From Lateolabrax maculatus (lineage: Eukaryota > Chordata > Actinopteri > Acropomatiformes > Lateolabracidae), in contig CM062198.1 of the NCBI GenBank assembly GCA_031216445.1, forward strand, positions 496,001 to 560,000: a DNA stretch of 64,000 bases. The letters are read 5' to 3'. Positions 1 to 11,700 of this stretch are shown here, piece by piece. A program made the position numbers and the translations under genes. A model generated the notes under the pieces. That model was not told where the DNA came from, ran no database searches, and worked only from the letters and a program-made list of their open reading frames with translations. The stretch's first letter is position 1, and the number at the start of each line of letters is the position of its first letter.

Positions 1-1885
1 CATTGATTGCTACATCCTCACATCCAGCTTTTTGAAGCTTTGTGCGATAATTTAAGGCTGTTTTTCCAGCCATACCATCTGTGTGGTCCAGGCTCAGTGA
101 GGCAGGGGTGTTTGCTAATTAGTGCTTTTGCAACACTGCTGAAGTCATCATCTTTAGGGTAAGCCTTGAAACTGTACATCGTCTCAGCAAGCTTTTCTAG
201 TATGTCATGCTTCATATCTCGTGGTAGAGTCATACGTGTTCCATCCTTCATAAAGGCAAGATCTGCCTGTCTGAGTCTATAGTCAACATCAACTGAGAAA
301 TTGGGTATGTCAAAGAAATCTGGCCACTGTTGTCTTAGCGATGGTGATGCTCTTCCTGTCGACAGGATCTCAGTGTCTGCTGTGCTGCACTCAGTGTCTG
401 ATGTTGTGGTGGGTGATGACAATGCGGTTAAATGGAGAGTCACAAGAGGGATGATTTTGAGCGTAGCTCTTTCAGGTAAATCAGTTATTTCAGTCAAATT
501 GCAGAGGGCATTATGGAAGTCTTGATCTTCATACTGCAGTTTAAAGTCATACTGCAGTGACAGTTTATCTACCAGTTGCACTTTTAATTCTTCAATAGAC
601 TGTGGTCTCTCATTTATAGTCAACTTCCTGATATCATCTTCAGCGATGATGAGTAGAGCAAGCTGAATGGAATGAAGAGAGGAGCGATATTTAGGGTGTA
701 GATTTCCAAGTACCCAGTAGATGGCAGCTTGTGTTTCTTTCTGGAGGTTCCCAAGGGCTTAGCCACCTCAAAATCATCTATGTACAAGAAAAGAGCAATC
801 CTGAATTCTTCCTCTGTCAAGAGAGAATTGTCTTTAAACCGGTAACCATCCCTGTGAGATCTGTATCCTTGTGACAAATTTGTCTCAGATGACATGGCCT
901 TATCTAAAATTTCTCCATTGTTTAGTAATGTCTGCAGCATTTTTAGTATGGGGATATACACAACTGTCTGCCTGTCATTTTTTAGGACAAACTCAATAGG
1001 CGTCACCACTGAGAATTCTTTTCAAATGTATGATGTTCGCTTGCTAGTGGTTGACAATGACCCCCTAGTAGAAGTGAATTTCAGGAATACATTATTCTCA
1101 GTAAATACTTTAGCTATCTCACTCACTTAAGAGTCCTCAACATCTCCACAATGTTGATTTAGTATTTTTCCAACCGAGGTATGTAACAATGGCTGTGAAA
1201 GCACATAAATTTGGTTGATCTGCTCTATAACTTCTTGCAGGGCATTTTCAGAGATGTTAAGAATCGATGACATTTTCAGAAAAACAGCAGCTACATTATG
1301 TTCCAACTGACTCTCCAAGTCTCCCACATCTTCATTGAGCTCAGTAACCTCAAACTCAACCTGATCAGTTTCAGGGGCACTATCCTCAGGTTGAATATTT
1401 ATATTAGGTGGAGGTACCTCAAGTACATTATGTGACACAATTTCAGGTTTGAATGCCATCTTATTGTGGTCTTGATGTTCTTTGCTTTTATGTGCATTAA
1501 AGGTTGAATAAACATTGCTCTGAAAGCTACAGCCTTGATATGGACAGGAAACCTTTTGCTTCAGCTTCAAATGTCTTCGTAAATGGGTAAAAAAGTCAGC
1601 TCCAGTGCAAGGCTCCACAAAGTCACACAGCTGACAATGGAAAGCAGTTTCACCCACGTTCCCCAGGTCCTTTTGAGTGTGCCATGTTGATAAGTGGACT
1701 TTGAGTGCATTGAAAGATTTAAATGTGCACAGGCACTCCTTATAAAGGCACGGTAGTGGTGATATTCGAGTGTGGCACCCGTGTTTTAAGCGGTAATGCT
1801 TAAGTAAGAAGCACCTCTTTTCAGCACAAAATGTGCAGTACTTACACAACCACTGCATAGGAAGTTTTTTGTCTTCTTGAAAAAT
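1..1885 (-). pseudogene. Zinc-finger/PB1 fusion gene copy 1, cut by window edge
   Basis: Only the large exon is present. It enters at an AG acceptor next to 1885, has the probable start ATG at 1856-1858, and runs off the left edge near the residue run GWKNSLK. Four C2H2 fingers occupy about 1500-1850. The in-frame TAA at 1127-1129 and TGA at 1022-1024 break the finger half. A frameshift near 735 separates the conserved PLGTSRKKHK stretch from the PB1-like half, which is read in another frame from 623. The private change is Ile for Leu just before the NERPQ motif. Exons 1 and 2 and the promoter are absent because the short-unit junction lies about 120 bases upstream. Confidence 0.85.
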
Positions 1886-2005
1886 CTGAAAAGAAAAGAT
1901 CATTTTAGCATCAAGCCCGGCAAAATAGAAACAAAAAACAAAAACACTAACATGCAGTATCAGACTTGAAATACCAGAGCAACAGAAAAAAACCTTCCTT
2001 GCAAA
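1..2005 (-). mobile_element. CACTA-like element copy 1, truncated both sides
   Basis: It contains only exon 3 and about 120 bases of intron 2. It ends in the integrase junction at 2006, and the left part lies outside the window. Confidence 0.75.
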
Positions 2006-2882
2006 ATTGTCTCGGCTACAAACGCAGGTCGGAAAAATGGTGACCACCAGACTGCTTGAAGGCGTCTCAACACCTCCCCACTTGTGCAATGGTCCTGACC
2101 ATGTGCACTACGTGTAGCAACCTGTACCAAAGATGTTGGGAGGACAATATGTCCATGTGCACTTCGCCATAGCCCATGTGATGGACCTTCTTCAGTGATT
2201 ATACTTGCCCCCCTTTTTGCCCATACAGAATGTGCATATGGACTTGCCTGATATTGTGCTGCTATTACATAGCAGCACATATATATAGCTCATATATATA
2301 TATATATATATATATATCATATATATATATAAGTTTGTCAGTGGTTCACAATCTCCAGCTACTAGCAGTGGTCCTATACAGGTGGGTGTAGCTATGCGTT
2401 TTGCGGCTTCATCTGCTAAGTTGTTGCCTTTAGCTATCAGGGAATTCGTTTTTTGATGAGCTACGCATTTAATGATGGCTAACACTTTTGGATGGTGTAT
2501 GGCTTCTAGTAAAGCTGAGATGGCAGAAATGACGACATGTGTCTCACCGTTTGTGGTTTGGGAGCGTTCGATACTGCCTCAATTTGTGAGGGCACTATAG
2601 CTCATTTAGTGCCACAGAGTTGTCTACCTAAGTATTCAACCTGTGTCTGGCAAAACTGTAATTTATTTTTACTCACCTTGTGAGCCCCCTTTTCTAAAGC
2701 CATCAGGGCTGAGACTGAGTCTTGTGCACATTGAGCTTTGGAGGTGCTACATATCAAGAGATCATCTACATATTGTAGTACTGTACTGGACACGTCTAGG
2801 TGTTGCAGGTCATTAGCCAATACTCGACTGAATATTGAGGGACTTTCAACATAGCTCTGCGGGAGACGTGTGTACGTATACT
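2006..2882 (-). mobile_element. ERV pol fragment 1 (integrase N-end, RNase H end, RT palm)
   Basis: On the minus strand, the RT palm with the YVDD catalytic motif and the following QTQVEYLG segment comes first (2602-2882). A truncated RNase H end (GNNLADEAAKRIA, about 2335-2520) and a His/Cys integrase N-domain (about 2018-2279) follow. Only about 100 bases separate palm from RNase H end, so thumb, connection and most of RNase H are deleted. The joint to the transposon is at 2006. Private changes are Tyr for His in IAAQHQ and TCGGC at the joint. It cannot encode a working enzyme. Confidence 0.82.
2279..2331. repeat. (TA)n tract in ERV fragment 1
   Basis: The run is interrupted by GCTC near the start and by TCAT. 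It lies between the RNase H end and the integrase N-domain. Confidence 0.95.
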
Positions 2883-5800
2883 CACTGTAAAATCTAATTA
2901 GTTGACCTTACTTAAAAAAAGTATGCAAACTCGTTGCAAATTAAGCAAAGTAATCTTAAGAATAGTGAGTTAGAAAAGCTTGTTTATTTTAAGTGTGCAG
3001 TACCAAATCAAGTAGTACAACTAAAAAAAAAAAAAAAAGTTCATGTAACTTAATAGCCATGCTTAGTGTTAACTTAATTTTTTCATTTTGTGTGGACTGC
3101 TTGATACAAATTTAACCCCACTTAGAATTATGATACCTACTACTTACTACTCACTCATTTTTTTTCAGTTCATTTCAGTTCAGTTAAATTAAACAAACCA
3201 ATTTCCTTGAATGGGTCCTTGTCCTTCTCCCATTTCTTATCTATTTTAGCTGTTATTACCTAATAAAGGGAAAAACACCACAAACATATACTTTAAAAGA
3301 ACACTCACTGGGTTTGTTCAGCTGCATTACAACATTTATTAAAAAAATAATTGCATCACTGACAGATCTAGGCTGAACAATAAATGTTCGATATTGTTAC
3401 TTTTGATTCCAATTCTCCAATATAAAATGTGTGTTTTATCACTCATGTAATAACCTTACAATAAACAATAAAATGACTGTTCTCTATCCTCTTGTCATAT
3501 TTAATGTATTTTAAAGCTAGTTGTAAAATTGCTCATAGTGTGATCTATGTCTGTTAGGCTATTGTAATAACAATATGCATTAAATCTATTATTCAGCCTC
3601 AAGTGTTCTGTTCCCAAGTATCACTTTCTTGTACATTCAAGTACAAAACAGCAGCTAAACAACAAACTTGTGGTTTGATTTGACTGTAGAACATGACATG
3701 GACATGGCAAAAATAAAACCACATTTTTGTGAGTTAATTCTATGCATGTAACAGTCTCACAATATTAAACAGGTAAACACCTGATAATTACAGGACTTCA
3801 GTGCATGCAAAATCATTGCATTTCTGATCAAAACTGAAAGTACAACAAATGCTTTTGTGTCCCAAAGCGAGCATCAGTCCAAGGTTTAAACCAACACAGA
3901 AAAACATCACTCCTTGGGTTTTGTATTTGTACTACATTATAACTACTATAATTAAAAGTTTTCCCAAAACACAAATGTAAACAGGTCAACCTTGCTAGGT
4001 TCCTTTCTGACAACATTATCTAACAACTCTTTGCAACACAAGGTGGCGCTATTTCCACCATTAGCATACTAGCATAACATGGTACACTTTAATAGAATTT
4101 TTTTTTTTTTTGAGATCATAAACAAGCCAGCTCAGTTGCATGAAAGCATAAAACTTTCTCTGATAACAGGAGAACATTAACTGCTGCATAATTTACAAAG
4201 TGCTATCTGACAGCTGATGGCTCTTTACTGGTCTAACCCAGTAGACTGTTCTTCAAAGTTAACAGTTTTGGTGGGAGGTTTTCTTTCCCAGTCCAAGCAT
4301 CACAGTCTGAATGAAGTTGAGTGTATTTGCCATGCATTTTGGGTAATCCAAATGCAAAGCATATGTAAGCCCAAATAACAGACAAACTGCCTGAGGCAAG
4401 TTTTTTTATATGATCCATGATGATACCTCCCTCCAGAATGATGGCAGTGGAGATGGGCTGGAGGTCTACTGAACTTGGACCCTCATGAGGATTATCTTCA
4501 CTGACAACTGTCAGCACACCGACAGTGCATTCTAGGGCCTCGTCTCTCGCTGTACCCTACAAAGACACACACACGCACATTCTTCAGCATGGCAATTTAT
4601 GCTCTTCTAAACATTCATTTTTAATGTTGAAAGCATTTGCTAGGGAATATGGTTTTAAATATGTGTTCACACTGGATTGTTACAATATAACCAACAAAAT
4701 AAATGTGGTATGATTAAACTAAAGCTATGGTCCACAAGGTCCATATATTCTTAAACAGTGACACTGACTTTTCAGCCTGGACTCCTGCTCCTTAGATTTA
4801 CAATTAATTAATGTGTACAACGTTTATGTGGCAAATTTCATTTTTATTTACTGGCTGTTTAAATACCTCTCAGATTAGCTGTGGAGGAATTGCCATACAA
4901 AATACATCAATCACTGTACAAAATGTATATTGTATATTGTGCAGATAAAATTACATCTTCTATGTCAGCACAGATATAGTTCTATTTTAATGCAGACCAA
5001 ACTTTTTCTTATGTGCAAGTACTTACAGAGCATGTCTTGAAGAATTCACTGGAGTCGTCACCAAGTAAAATAGGAATGCCTTTGAGGACAACAGAGCGAA
5101 GTACTGTCACGTCTGGTGTCTAATGATACACAGAGAGAGAAAAGACCAGTTAACAGAGTAATTTGCAAGGCACAAGCACAAGTCAGACAGGAAATAGAAT
5201 AGGTTGGGCTGGATCATCTCATTTAGAACTTGATTGATGAACTATCACACAGATCAAAAGCAAAATTAACCTACTTACCATCCAGCTCATGTGCTGCATC
5301 AGCTCACTGAGCTTCTGGCCAACAGTTCCCCTTCTTGTTTTGAAAAGTTCAATGAAACGTGGGGTATACTGGTCCAGAGCCTCAAAGAAGTCTCCCTCAA
5401 GATTCTTACTTGCGATTCTGTTGAACTCAGCAAACACCTGAAAAGTAGAGAGAGGGGTGGGTAGGGATGGAGAGATGGCAGAAGTGTTAACATTCCAACA
5501 AGTGTGTTTGGATTTCTAGCCACACACCTTGAATTTCTTTTTGATAGGCATTATTTTATTGGTTGAGAACAAAAATAGTTTACCTGTCTGTGAAGAGTGC
5601 TGGCCATCGTTCAACAATGTTCTGTACAGCAGGTTCCTTTTCTACAATTTCTTGTCTGCGTAGTGGGAATGATTGGTCCATCATTTGTGAGATGAGAGTG
5701 CCATTGGGTTGTTTCTTCTTCATTTCTTCCACGAGAACCTTTCTGGCATTTTCAAGGCTTGTTTCATCATGTCCTTCAGGTAAGTTAGGTAGGTAGTTTG

Positions 5801-7880
5801 CTTCACCTCTTTTTGGCCGTTTGATATTCTTGCTTGAGGATTCTCCTTCTGGGTTGCCTTTACTTCTTTTGCCTCCATTGATTGCTACATCCTCACATCC
5901 AGCTTTTTGAAGCTTTGTGCGATAATTTAAGGCTGTTTTTCCAGCCATACCATCTGTGTGGTCCAGGCTCAGTGAGGCAGGGGTGTTTGCTAATTAGTGC
6001 TTTTGCAACACTGCTGAAGTCATCATCTTTAGGGTAAGCCTTGAAACTGTACATCGTCTCAGCAAGCTTTTCTAGTATGTCATGCTTCATATATCGTGGT
6101 AGAGTCATACGTGTTCCATCCTTCATAAAGGCAAGATCTGCCTGTCTGAGTCTATAGTCAACATCAACTGAGAAATTGGGTATGTCAAAGAAATCTGGCC
6201 ACTGTTGTCTTAGCGATGGTGATGCTCTTCCTGTCGACAGGATCTCAGTGTCTGCTGTGCTGCACTCAGTGTCTGATGTTGTGGGGGGTGATGACAATGC
6301 GGTTAAATGGAGAGTCACAAGAGGGATGATTTTGAGCGTAGCTCTTTCAGGTAAATCAGTTATTTCAGTCAAATTGCAGAGGGCATTATGGAAGTCTTGA
6401 TCTTCATACTGCAGTTTAAAGTCATACTGCAGTGACAGTTTATCTACCAGTTGCACTTTTAATTCTTCAATAGACTGTGGTCTCTCATTTAAAGTCAACT
6501 TCCTGATATCATCTTCAGCGATGATGAGTAGAGCAAGCTGAATGGAATGAAGAGAGGAGCGATATTTAGGGTGTAGATTTCCAAGTACCCAGTAGATGGC
6601 AGCTTGTGTTTCTTTCTGGAGGTTCCCAAGGGCTTAGCCACCTCAAAATCATCTATGTACAAGAAAAGAGCAATCCTGAATTCTTCCTCTGTCAAGAGAG
6701 AATTGTCTTTAAACCGGTAACCATCCCTGTGAGATCTGTATCCTTGTGACAAATTTGTCTCAGATGACATGGCCTTATCTAAAATTTCTCCATTGTTTAG
6801 TAATGTCTGCAGCATTTTTAGTATGGGGATATACACAACTGTCTGCCTGTCATTTTTTAGGACAAACTCAATAGGCGTCACCACTGAGAATTCTTTTCAA
6901 ATGTATGATGTTCGCTTGCTAGTGGTTGACAATGACCCCCTAGTAGAAGTGAATTTCAGGAATACATTATTCTCAGTAAATACTTTAGCTATCTCACTCA
7001 CTTAAGAGTCCTCAACATCTCCACAATGTTGATTTAGTATTTTTCCAACCGAGGTATGTAACAATGGCTGTGAAAGCACATAAATTTGGTTGATCTGCTC
7101 TATAACTTCTTGCAGGGCATTTTCAGAGATGTTAAGAATCGATGACATTTTCAGAAAAACAGCAGATACATTATGTTCCAACTGACTCTCCAAGTCTCCC
7201 ACATCTTCATTGAGCTCAGTAACCTCAAACTCAACCTGATCAGTTTCAGGGGCACTATCCTCAGGTTGAATATTTATATTAGGTGGAGGTACCTCAAGTA
7301 CATTATGTGACACAATTTCAGGTTTGAATGCCATCTTATTGTGGTCTTGATGTTCTTTGCTTTTATGTGCATTAAAGGTTGAATAAACATTGCTCTGAAA
7401 GCTACAGCCTTGATATGGACAGGAAACCTTTTGCTTCAGCTTCAAATGTCTTCGTAAATGGGTAAAAAAGTCAGCTCCAGTGCAAGGCTCCACAAAGTCA
7501 CACAGCTGACAATGGAAAGCAGTTTCACCCACGTTCCCCAGGTCCTTTTGAGTGTGCCATGTTGATAAGTGGACTTTGAGTGCATTGAAAGATTTAAATG
7601 TGCACAGGCACTCCTTATAAAGGCACGGTAGTGGTGATATTCGAGTGTGGCACCCGTGTTTTAAGCGGTAATGCTTAAGTAAGAAGCACCTCTTTTCAGC
7701 ACAAAATGTGCAGTACTTACACAACCACTGCATAGGAAGTTTTTTGTCTTCTTGAAAAATCTGAAAAGAAAAGATCATTTTAGCATCAAGCCCGGCAAAA
7801 TAGAAACAAAAAACAAAAACACTAACATGCAGTATCAGACTTGAAATACCAGAGCAACAGAAAAAAACCTTCCTTGCAAA
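2883..7880 (-). mobile_element. CACTA-like element copy 2, 5' part deleted
   Basis: The left terminus CACTGTAAAA and the adjoining TACT (2879-2882) are present; the promoter-bearing end is missing. The arm 2883-4232 has an A16 tract near 3025, an AT-rich spacer and a T12 tract near 4100. I see no gene there; the 62-codon frame 3828-4016 has no supporting feature. Confidence 0.75.
4233..7760 (-). pseudogene. Zinc-finger/PB1 fusion gene copy 2
   Basis: Exon 3 is 5584-7760, exon 4 is 5279-5437 (53 codons), exon 5 is 5027-5119 (31 codons) and exon 6 is 4233-4556 with stop TAG at 4233-4235. Donors GTAAGT follow exons 4 and 5, and AG acceptors precede exons 4 to 6; these three exons are all phase 0 and join in one frame. 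The shared stops are at 7002-7004 (TAA) and 6897-6899 (TGA). Private residues are Tyr for Asp in the LPRDMKH stretch and Pro for Thr in the Ser/Thr-rich linker. The NVS variant before AVFLKM is shared with copy 4. The copy is promoterless because the deletion junction at 7881 removes exons 1 and 2. Confidence 0.86.
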
Positions 7881-8163
7881 ATTGTCTCAGCTACAAACGC
7901 AGGTCGGAAAAATGGTGACCACCAGACTGCTTGAAGGCGTCTCAACACCTCCCCACTTGTGCAATGGTCCTGACCATGCGCACTACGTGTAGCAACCTGT
8001 ACCAAAGATGTTGGGAGGACAATATGTCCATGTGCACTTCGCCATAGCCCATGTGATGGACCTTCTTCAGTGATTATACTTGCCCCCCTTTTTGCCCATA
8101 CAGAATGTGCATATGGACTTGCCTGATGTTGTGCTGCTATTACATAGCAGCACATATATATAG

Positions 8164-8198
<35 letters not shown>

Positions 8199-8759
8199 TA
8201 TATATATAAGTTTGTCAGTGGTTCACAATCTCCAGCTACTAGCAGTGGTCCTATACAGGTGGGTGTAGCTATGCGTTTTGCGGCTTCATCTGCTAAGTTG
8301 TTGCCTTTAGCTATCAGGGAATTCGTTTTTTGATGAGCTACGCATTTAATGATGGCTAACACTTTTGGATGGTGTATGGCTTCTAGTAAAGCTGAGATGG
8401 CAGAAATGACGACATGTGTCTCACCGTTTGTGGTTTGGGAGCTTTCGATACTGCCTCAATTTGTGAGGGCACTATAGCTCATTTAGTGCCACAGAGTTGT
8501 CTACCTAAGTATTCAACCTGTGTCTGGCAAAACTGTAATTTATTTTTACTCACCTTGTGAGCCCCCTTTTCTAAAGCCATCAGGGCTGAGACTGAGTCTT
8601 GTGCACATTGAGCTTTGGAGGTGCTACATATCAAGAGATCATCTACATATTGTAGTACTGTACTGGACACGTCTAGGTGTTGCAGGTCATTAGCCAATAC
8701 TCGACTGAATATTGAGGGACTTTCAACATAGCTCTGCGGGAGACGTGTGTACGTATACT
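7881..8759 (-). mobile_element. ERV pol fragment 2
   Basis: The domain order and internal deletion are as in fragment 1. The YVDD frame is 8479-8697, the RNase H end about 8210-8400 and the integrase N-domain about 7895-8155. The right side ends at the TACT duplication next to 8760, which marks where the transposon interrupted RT. Confidence 0.82.
8153..8209. repeat. (TA)n tract in ERV fragment 2
   Basis: It has the same position and interruptions as the first tract and is slightly longer. Confidence 0.95.
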
Positions 8760-11700
8760 CACTGTAAAATGTAATTAGTTGACCTTACTTAAAAAAAGTA
8801 TGCAAACTCGTTGCAAATTAAGCAAAGTAATCTTAAGAATAGTGAGTTAGAAAAGCTTGTTTATTTTAAGTGTGCAGTACCAAATCAAGTAGTACAACTA
8901 AAAAAAAAAAAAAAAAGTTCATGTAACTTAATAGCCATGCTTAGTGTTAACTTAATTTTTTCATTTTGTGTGGACTGCTTGATACAAATTTAACCCCACT
9001 TAGAATTATGATACCTACTACTTACTACTCACTCATTTTTTTTCAGTTCATTTCAGTTCAGTTAAATTAAACAAACCAATTTCCTTGAATGGGTCCTTGT
9101 CCTTCTCCCATTTCTTATCTATTTTAGCTGTTATTACCTAATAAAGGGAAAAACACCACAAACATATACTTTAAAAGAACACTCACTGGGTTTGTTCAGC
9201 TGCATTACAACATTTATTAAAAAAATAATTGCATCACTGACAGATCTAGACTGAACAATAAATGTTCGATATTGTTACTTTTGATTCCAATTCTCCAATA
9301 TAAAATGTGTGTTTTATCACTCATGTAATAACCTTACAATAAACAATAAAATTACTGTTCTCTATCCTCTTGTCATATTTAATGTATTTTAAAGCTAGTT
9401 GTAAAATTGCTCATAGTGTGATCTATGTCTGTTAGGCTATTGTAATAACAATATGCATTAAATCTATTATTCAGCCTCAAGTGTTCTGTTCCCAAGTATC
9501 ACTTTCTTGTACATTCAAGTACAAAACAGCAGCTAAACAACAAACTTGTGGTTTGATTTGACTGTAGAACATGACATGGACATGGCAAAAATAAAACCAC
9601 ATTTTTGTGAGCTAATTCTATGCATGTAACAGTCTCACAATATTAAACAGGTAAACACCTGATAATTACAGGACTTCAGTGCATGCAAAATCATTGCATT
9701 TCTGATCAAAACTGAAAGTACAACAAATGCTTTTGTGTCCCAAAGCGAGCATCAGTCCAAGGTTTAAACCAACACAGAAAAACATCACTCCTTGGGTTTT
9801 GTATTTGTACTACATTATAACTACTATAATTAAAAGTTTTCCCAAAACACAAATGTAAACAGGTCAACCTTGCTAGGTTCCTTTCTGACAACATTATCTA
9901 ACAACTCTTTGCAACACAAGGTGGCGCTATTTCCACCATTAGCATACTAGCATAACATGGTACACTTTAATAGAATTTTTTTTTTTTTTGAGATCATAAA
10001 CAAGCCAGCTCAGTTGCATGAAAGCATAAAACTTTCTCTGATAACAGGAGAACATTAACTGCTGCATAATTTACAAAGTGCTATCTGACAGCTGATGGCT
10101 CTTTACTGGTCTAACCCAGTAGACTGTTCTTCAAAGTTAACAGTTTTGGTGGGAGGTTTTCTTTCCCAGTCCAAGCATCACAGTCTGAATGAAGTTGAGT
10201 GTATTTGCCATGCATTTTGGGTAATCCAAATGCAAAGCATATGTAAGCCCAAATAACAGACAAACTGCCTGAGGCAAGTTTTTTTATATGATCCATGATG
10301 ATACCTCCCTCCAGAATGATGGCAGTGGAGATGGGCTGGAGGTCTACTGAACTTGGACCCTCATGAGGATTATCTTCACTGACAACTGTCAGCACACCGA
10401 CAGTGCATTCTAGGGCCTCGTCTCTCGCTGTACCCTACAAAGACACACACACACATTCTTCAGCATGGCAATTTATGCTCTTCTAAACATTCATTTTTAA
10501 TGTTGAAAGCATTTGCTAGGGAATATGGTTTTAAATATGTGTTCATACTGGATTGTTACAATATAACCAACAAAATAAATGTGGTATGATTAAACTAAAG
10601 CTATGGTCCACAAGGTCCATATATTCTTAAACAGTGACACTGACTTTTCAGCCTGGACTCCTGCTCCTTAGATTTACAATTAATTAATGTGTACAACGTT
10701 TATGTGGCAAATTTCATTTTTATTTACTGGCTGTTTAAATACCTCTCAGATTAGCTGTGGAGGAATTGCCATACAAAATACATCAATCACTGTACAAAAT
10801 GTATATTGTATATTGTGCAGATAAAATTACATCTTCTATGTCAGCACAGATATAGTTCTATTTTAATGCAGACCAAACTTTTTCTTATGTGCAAGTACTT
10901 ACAGAGCATGTCTTGAAGAATTCACTGGAGTCGTCACCAAGTAAAATAGGAATGCCTTTGAGGACAACAGAGCGAAGTACTGTCACGTCTGGTGTCTAAT
11001 GATACACAGAGAGAGAAAAGACCAGTTAACAGAGTAATTTGCAAGGCACAAGCACAAGTCAGACAGGAAATAGAATAGGTTGGGCTGGATCATCTCATTT
11101 AGAACTTGATTGATGAACTATCACACAGATCAAAAGCAAAATTAACCTACTTACCATCCAGCTCATGTGCTGCATCAGCTCACTGAGCTTCTGGCCAACA
11201 GTTCCCCTTCTTGTTTTGAAAAGTTCAATGAAACGTGGGGTATACTGGTCCAGAGCCTCAAAGAAGTCTCCCTCAAGATTCTTACTTGCGATTCTGTTGA
11301 ACTCAGCAAACACCTGAAAAGTAGAGAGAGGGGTGGGTAGGGATGGAGAGATGGCAGAAGTGTTAACATTCCAACAAGTGTGTTTGGATTTCTAGCCACA
11401 CACCTTGAATTTCTTTTTGATAGGCATTATTTTATTGGTTGAGAACAAAAATAGTTTACCTGTCTGTGAAGAGTGCTGGCCATCGTTCAACAATGTTCTG
11501 TACAGCAGGTTCCTTTTCTACAATTTCTTGTCTGCGTAGTGGGAATGATTGGTCCATCATTTGTGAGATGAGAGTGCCATTGGGTTGTTTCTTCTTCATT
11601 TCTTCCACGAGAACCTTTCTGGCATTTTCAAGGCTTGTTTCATCATGTCCTTCAGGTAAGTTAGGTAGGTAGTTTGCTTCACCTCTTTTTGGCCGTTTGA

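Noticed and set aside
301..525. Plus-strand 74- and 78-codon frames repeated in every unit (e.g. 301-525, 894-1130)
   Set aside because: They are exact antisense shadows of the minus-strand exon, with no start context, splice signal or domain.
1127..1135. TAAGTGAGTGAG at the first stop could be a splice donor that removes the break
   Set aside because: The TAA itself would still be exonic. The frame after it continues to match the expected protein through VSEIAKVF and SLSTTSKR, so no intron is needed; it reads as a nonsense change.
8756..8762. Target duplication of 3 bp as in plant CACTA elements
   Set aside because: Three bases do not match on the two sides (GTA against AGT on the minus strand), whereas four do, and four restores the interrupted frame.
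8811..8993. 60-codon Lys-rich plus-strand frame in several units
   Set aside because: It spans an A-tract whose length changes between units, so the frame is lost in some copies (e.g. near 3025, 32041 and 47154); it is not a gene.
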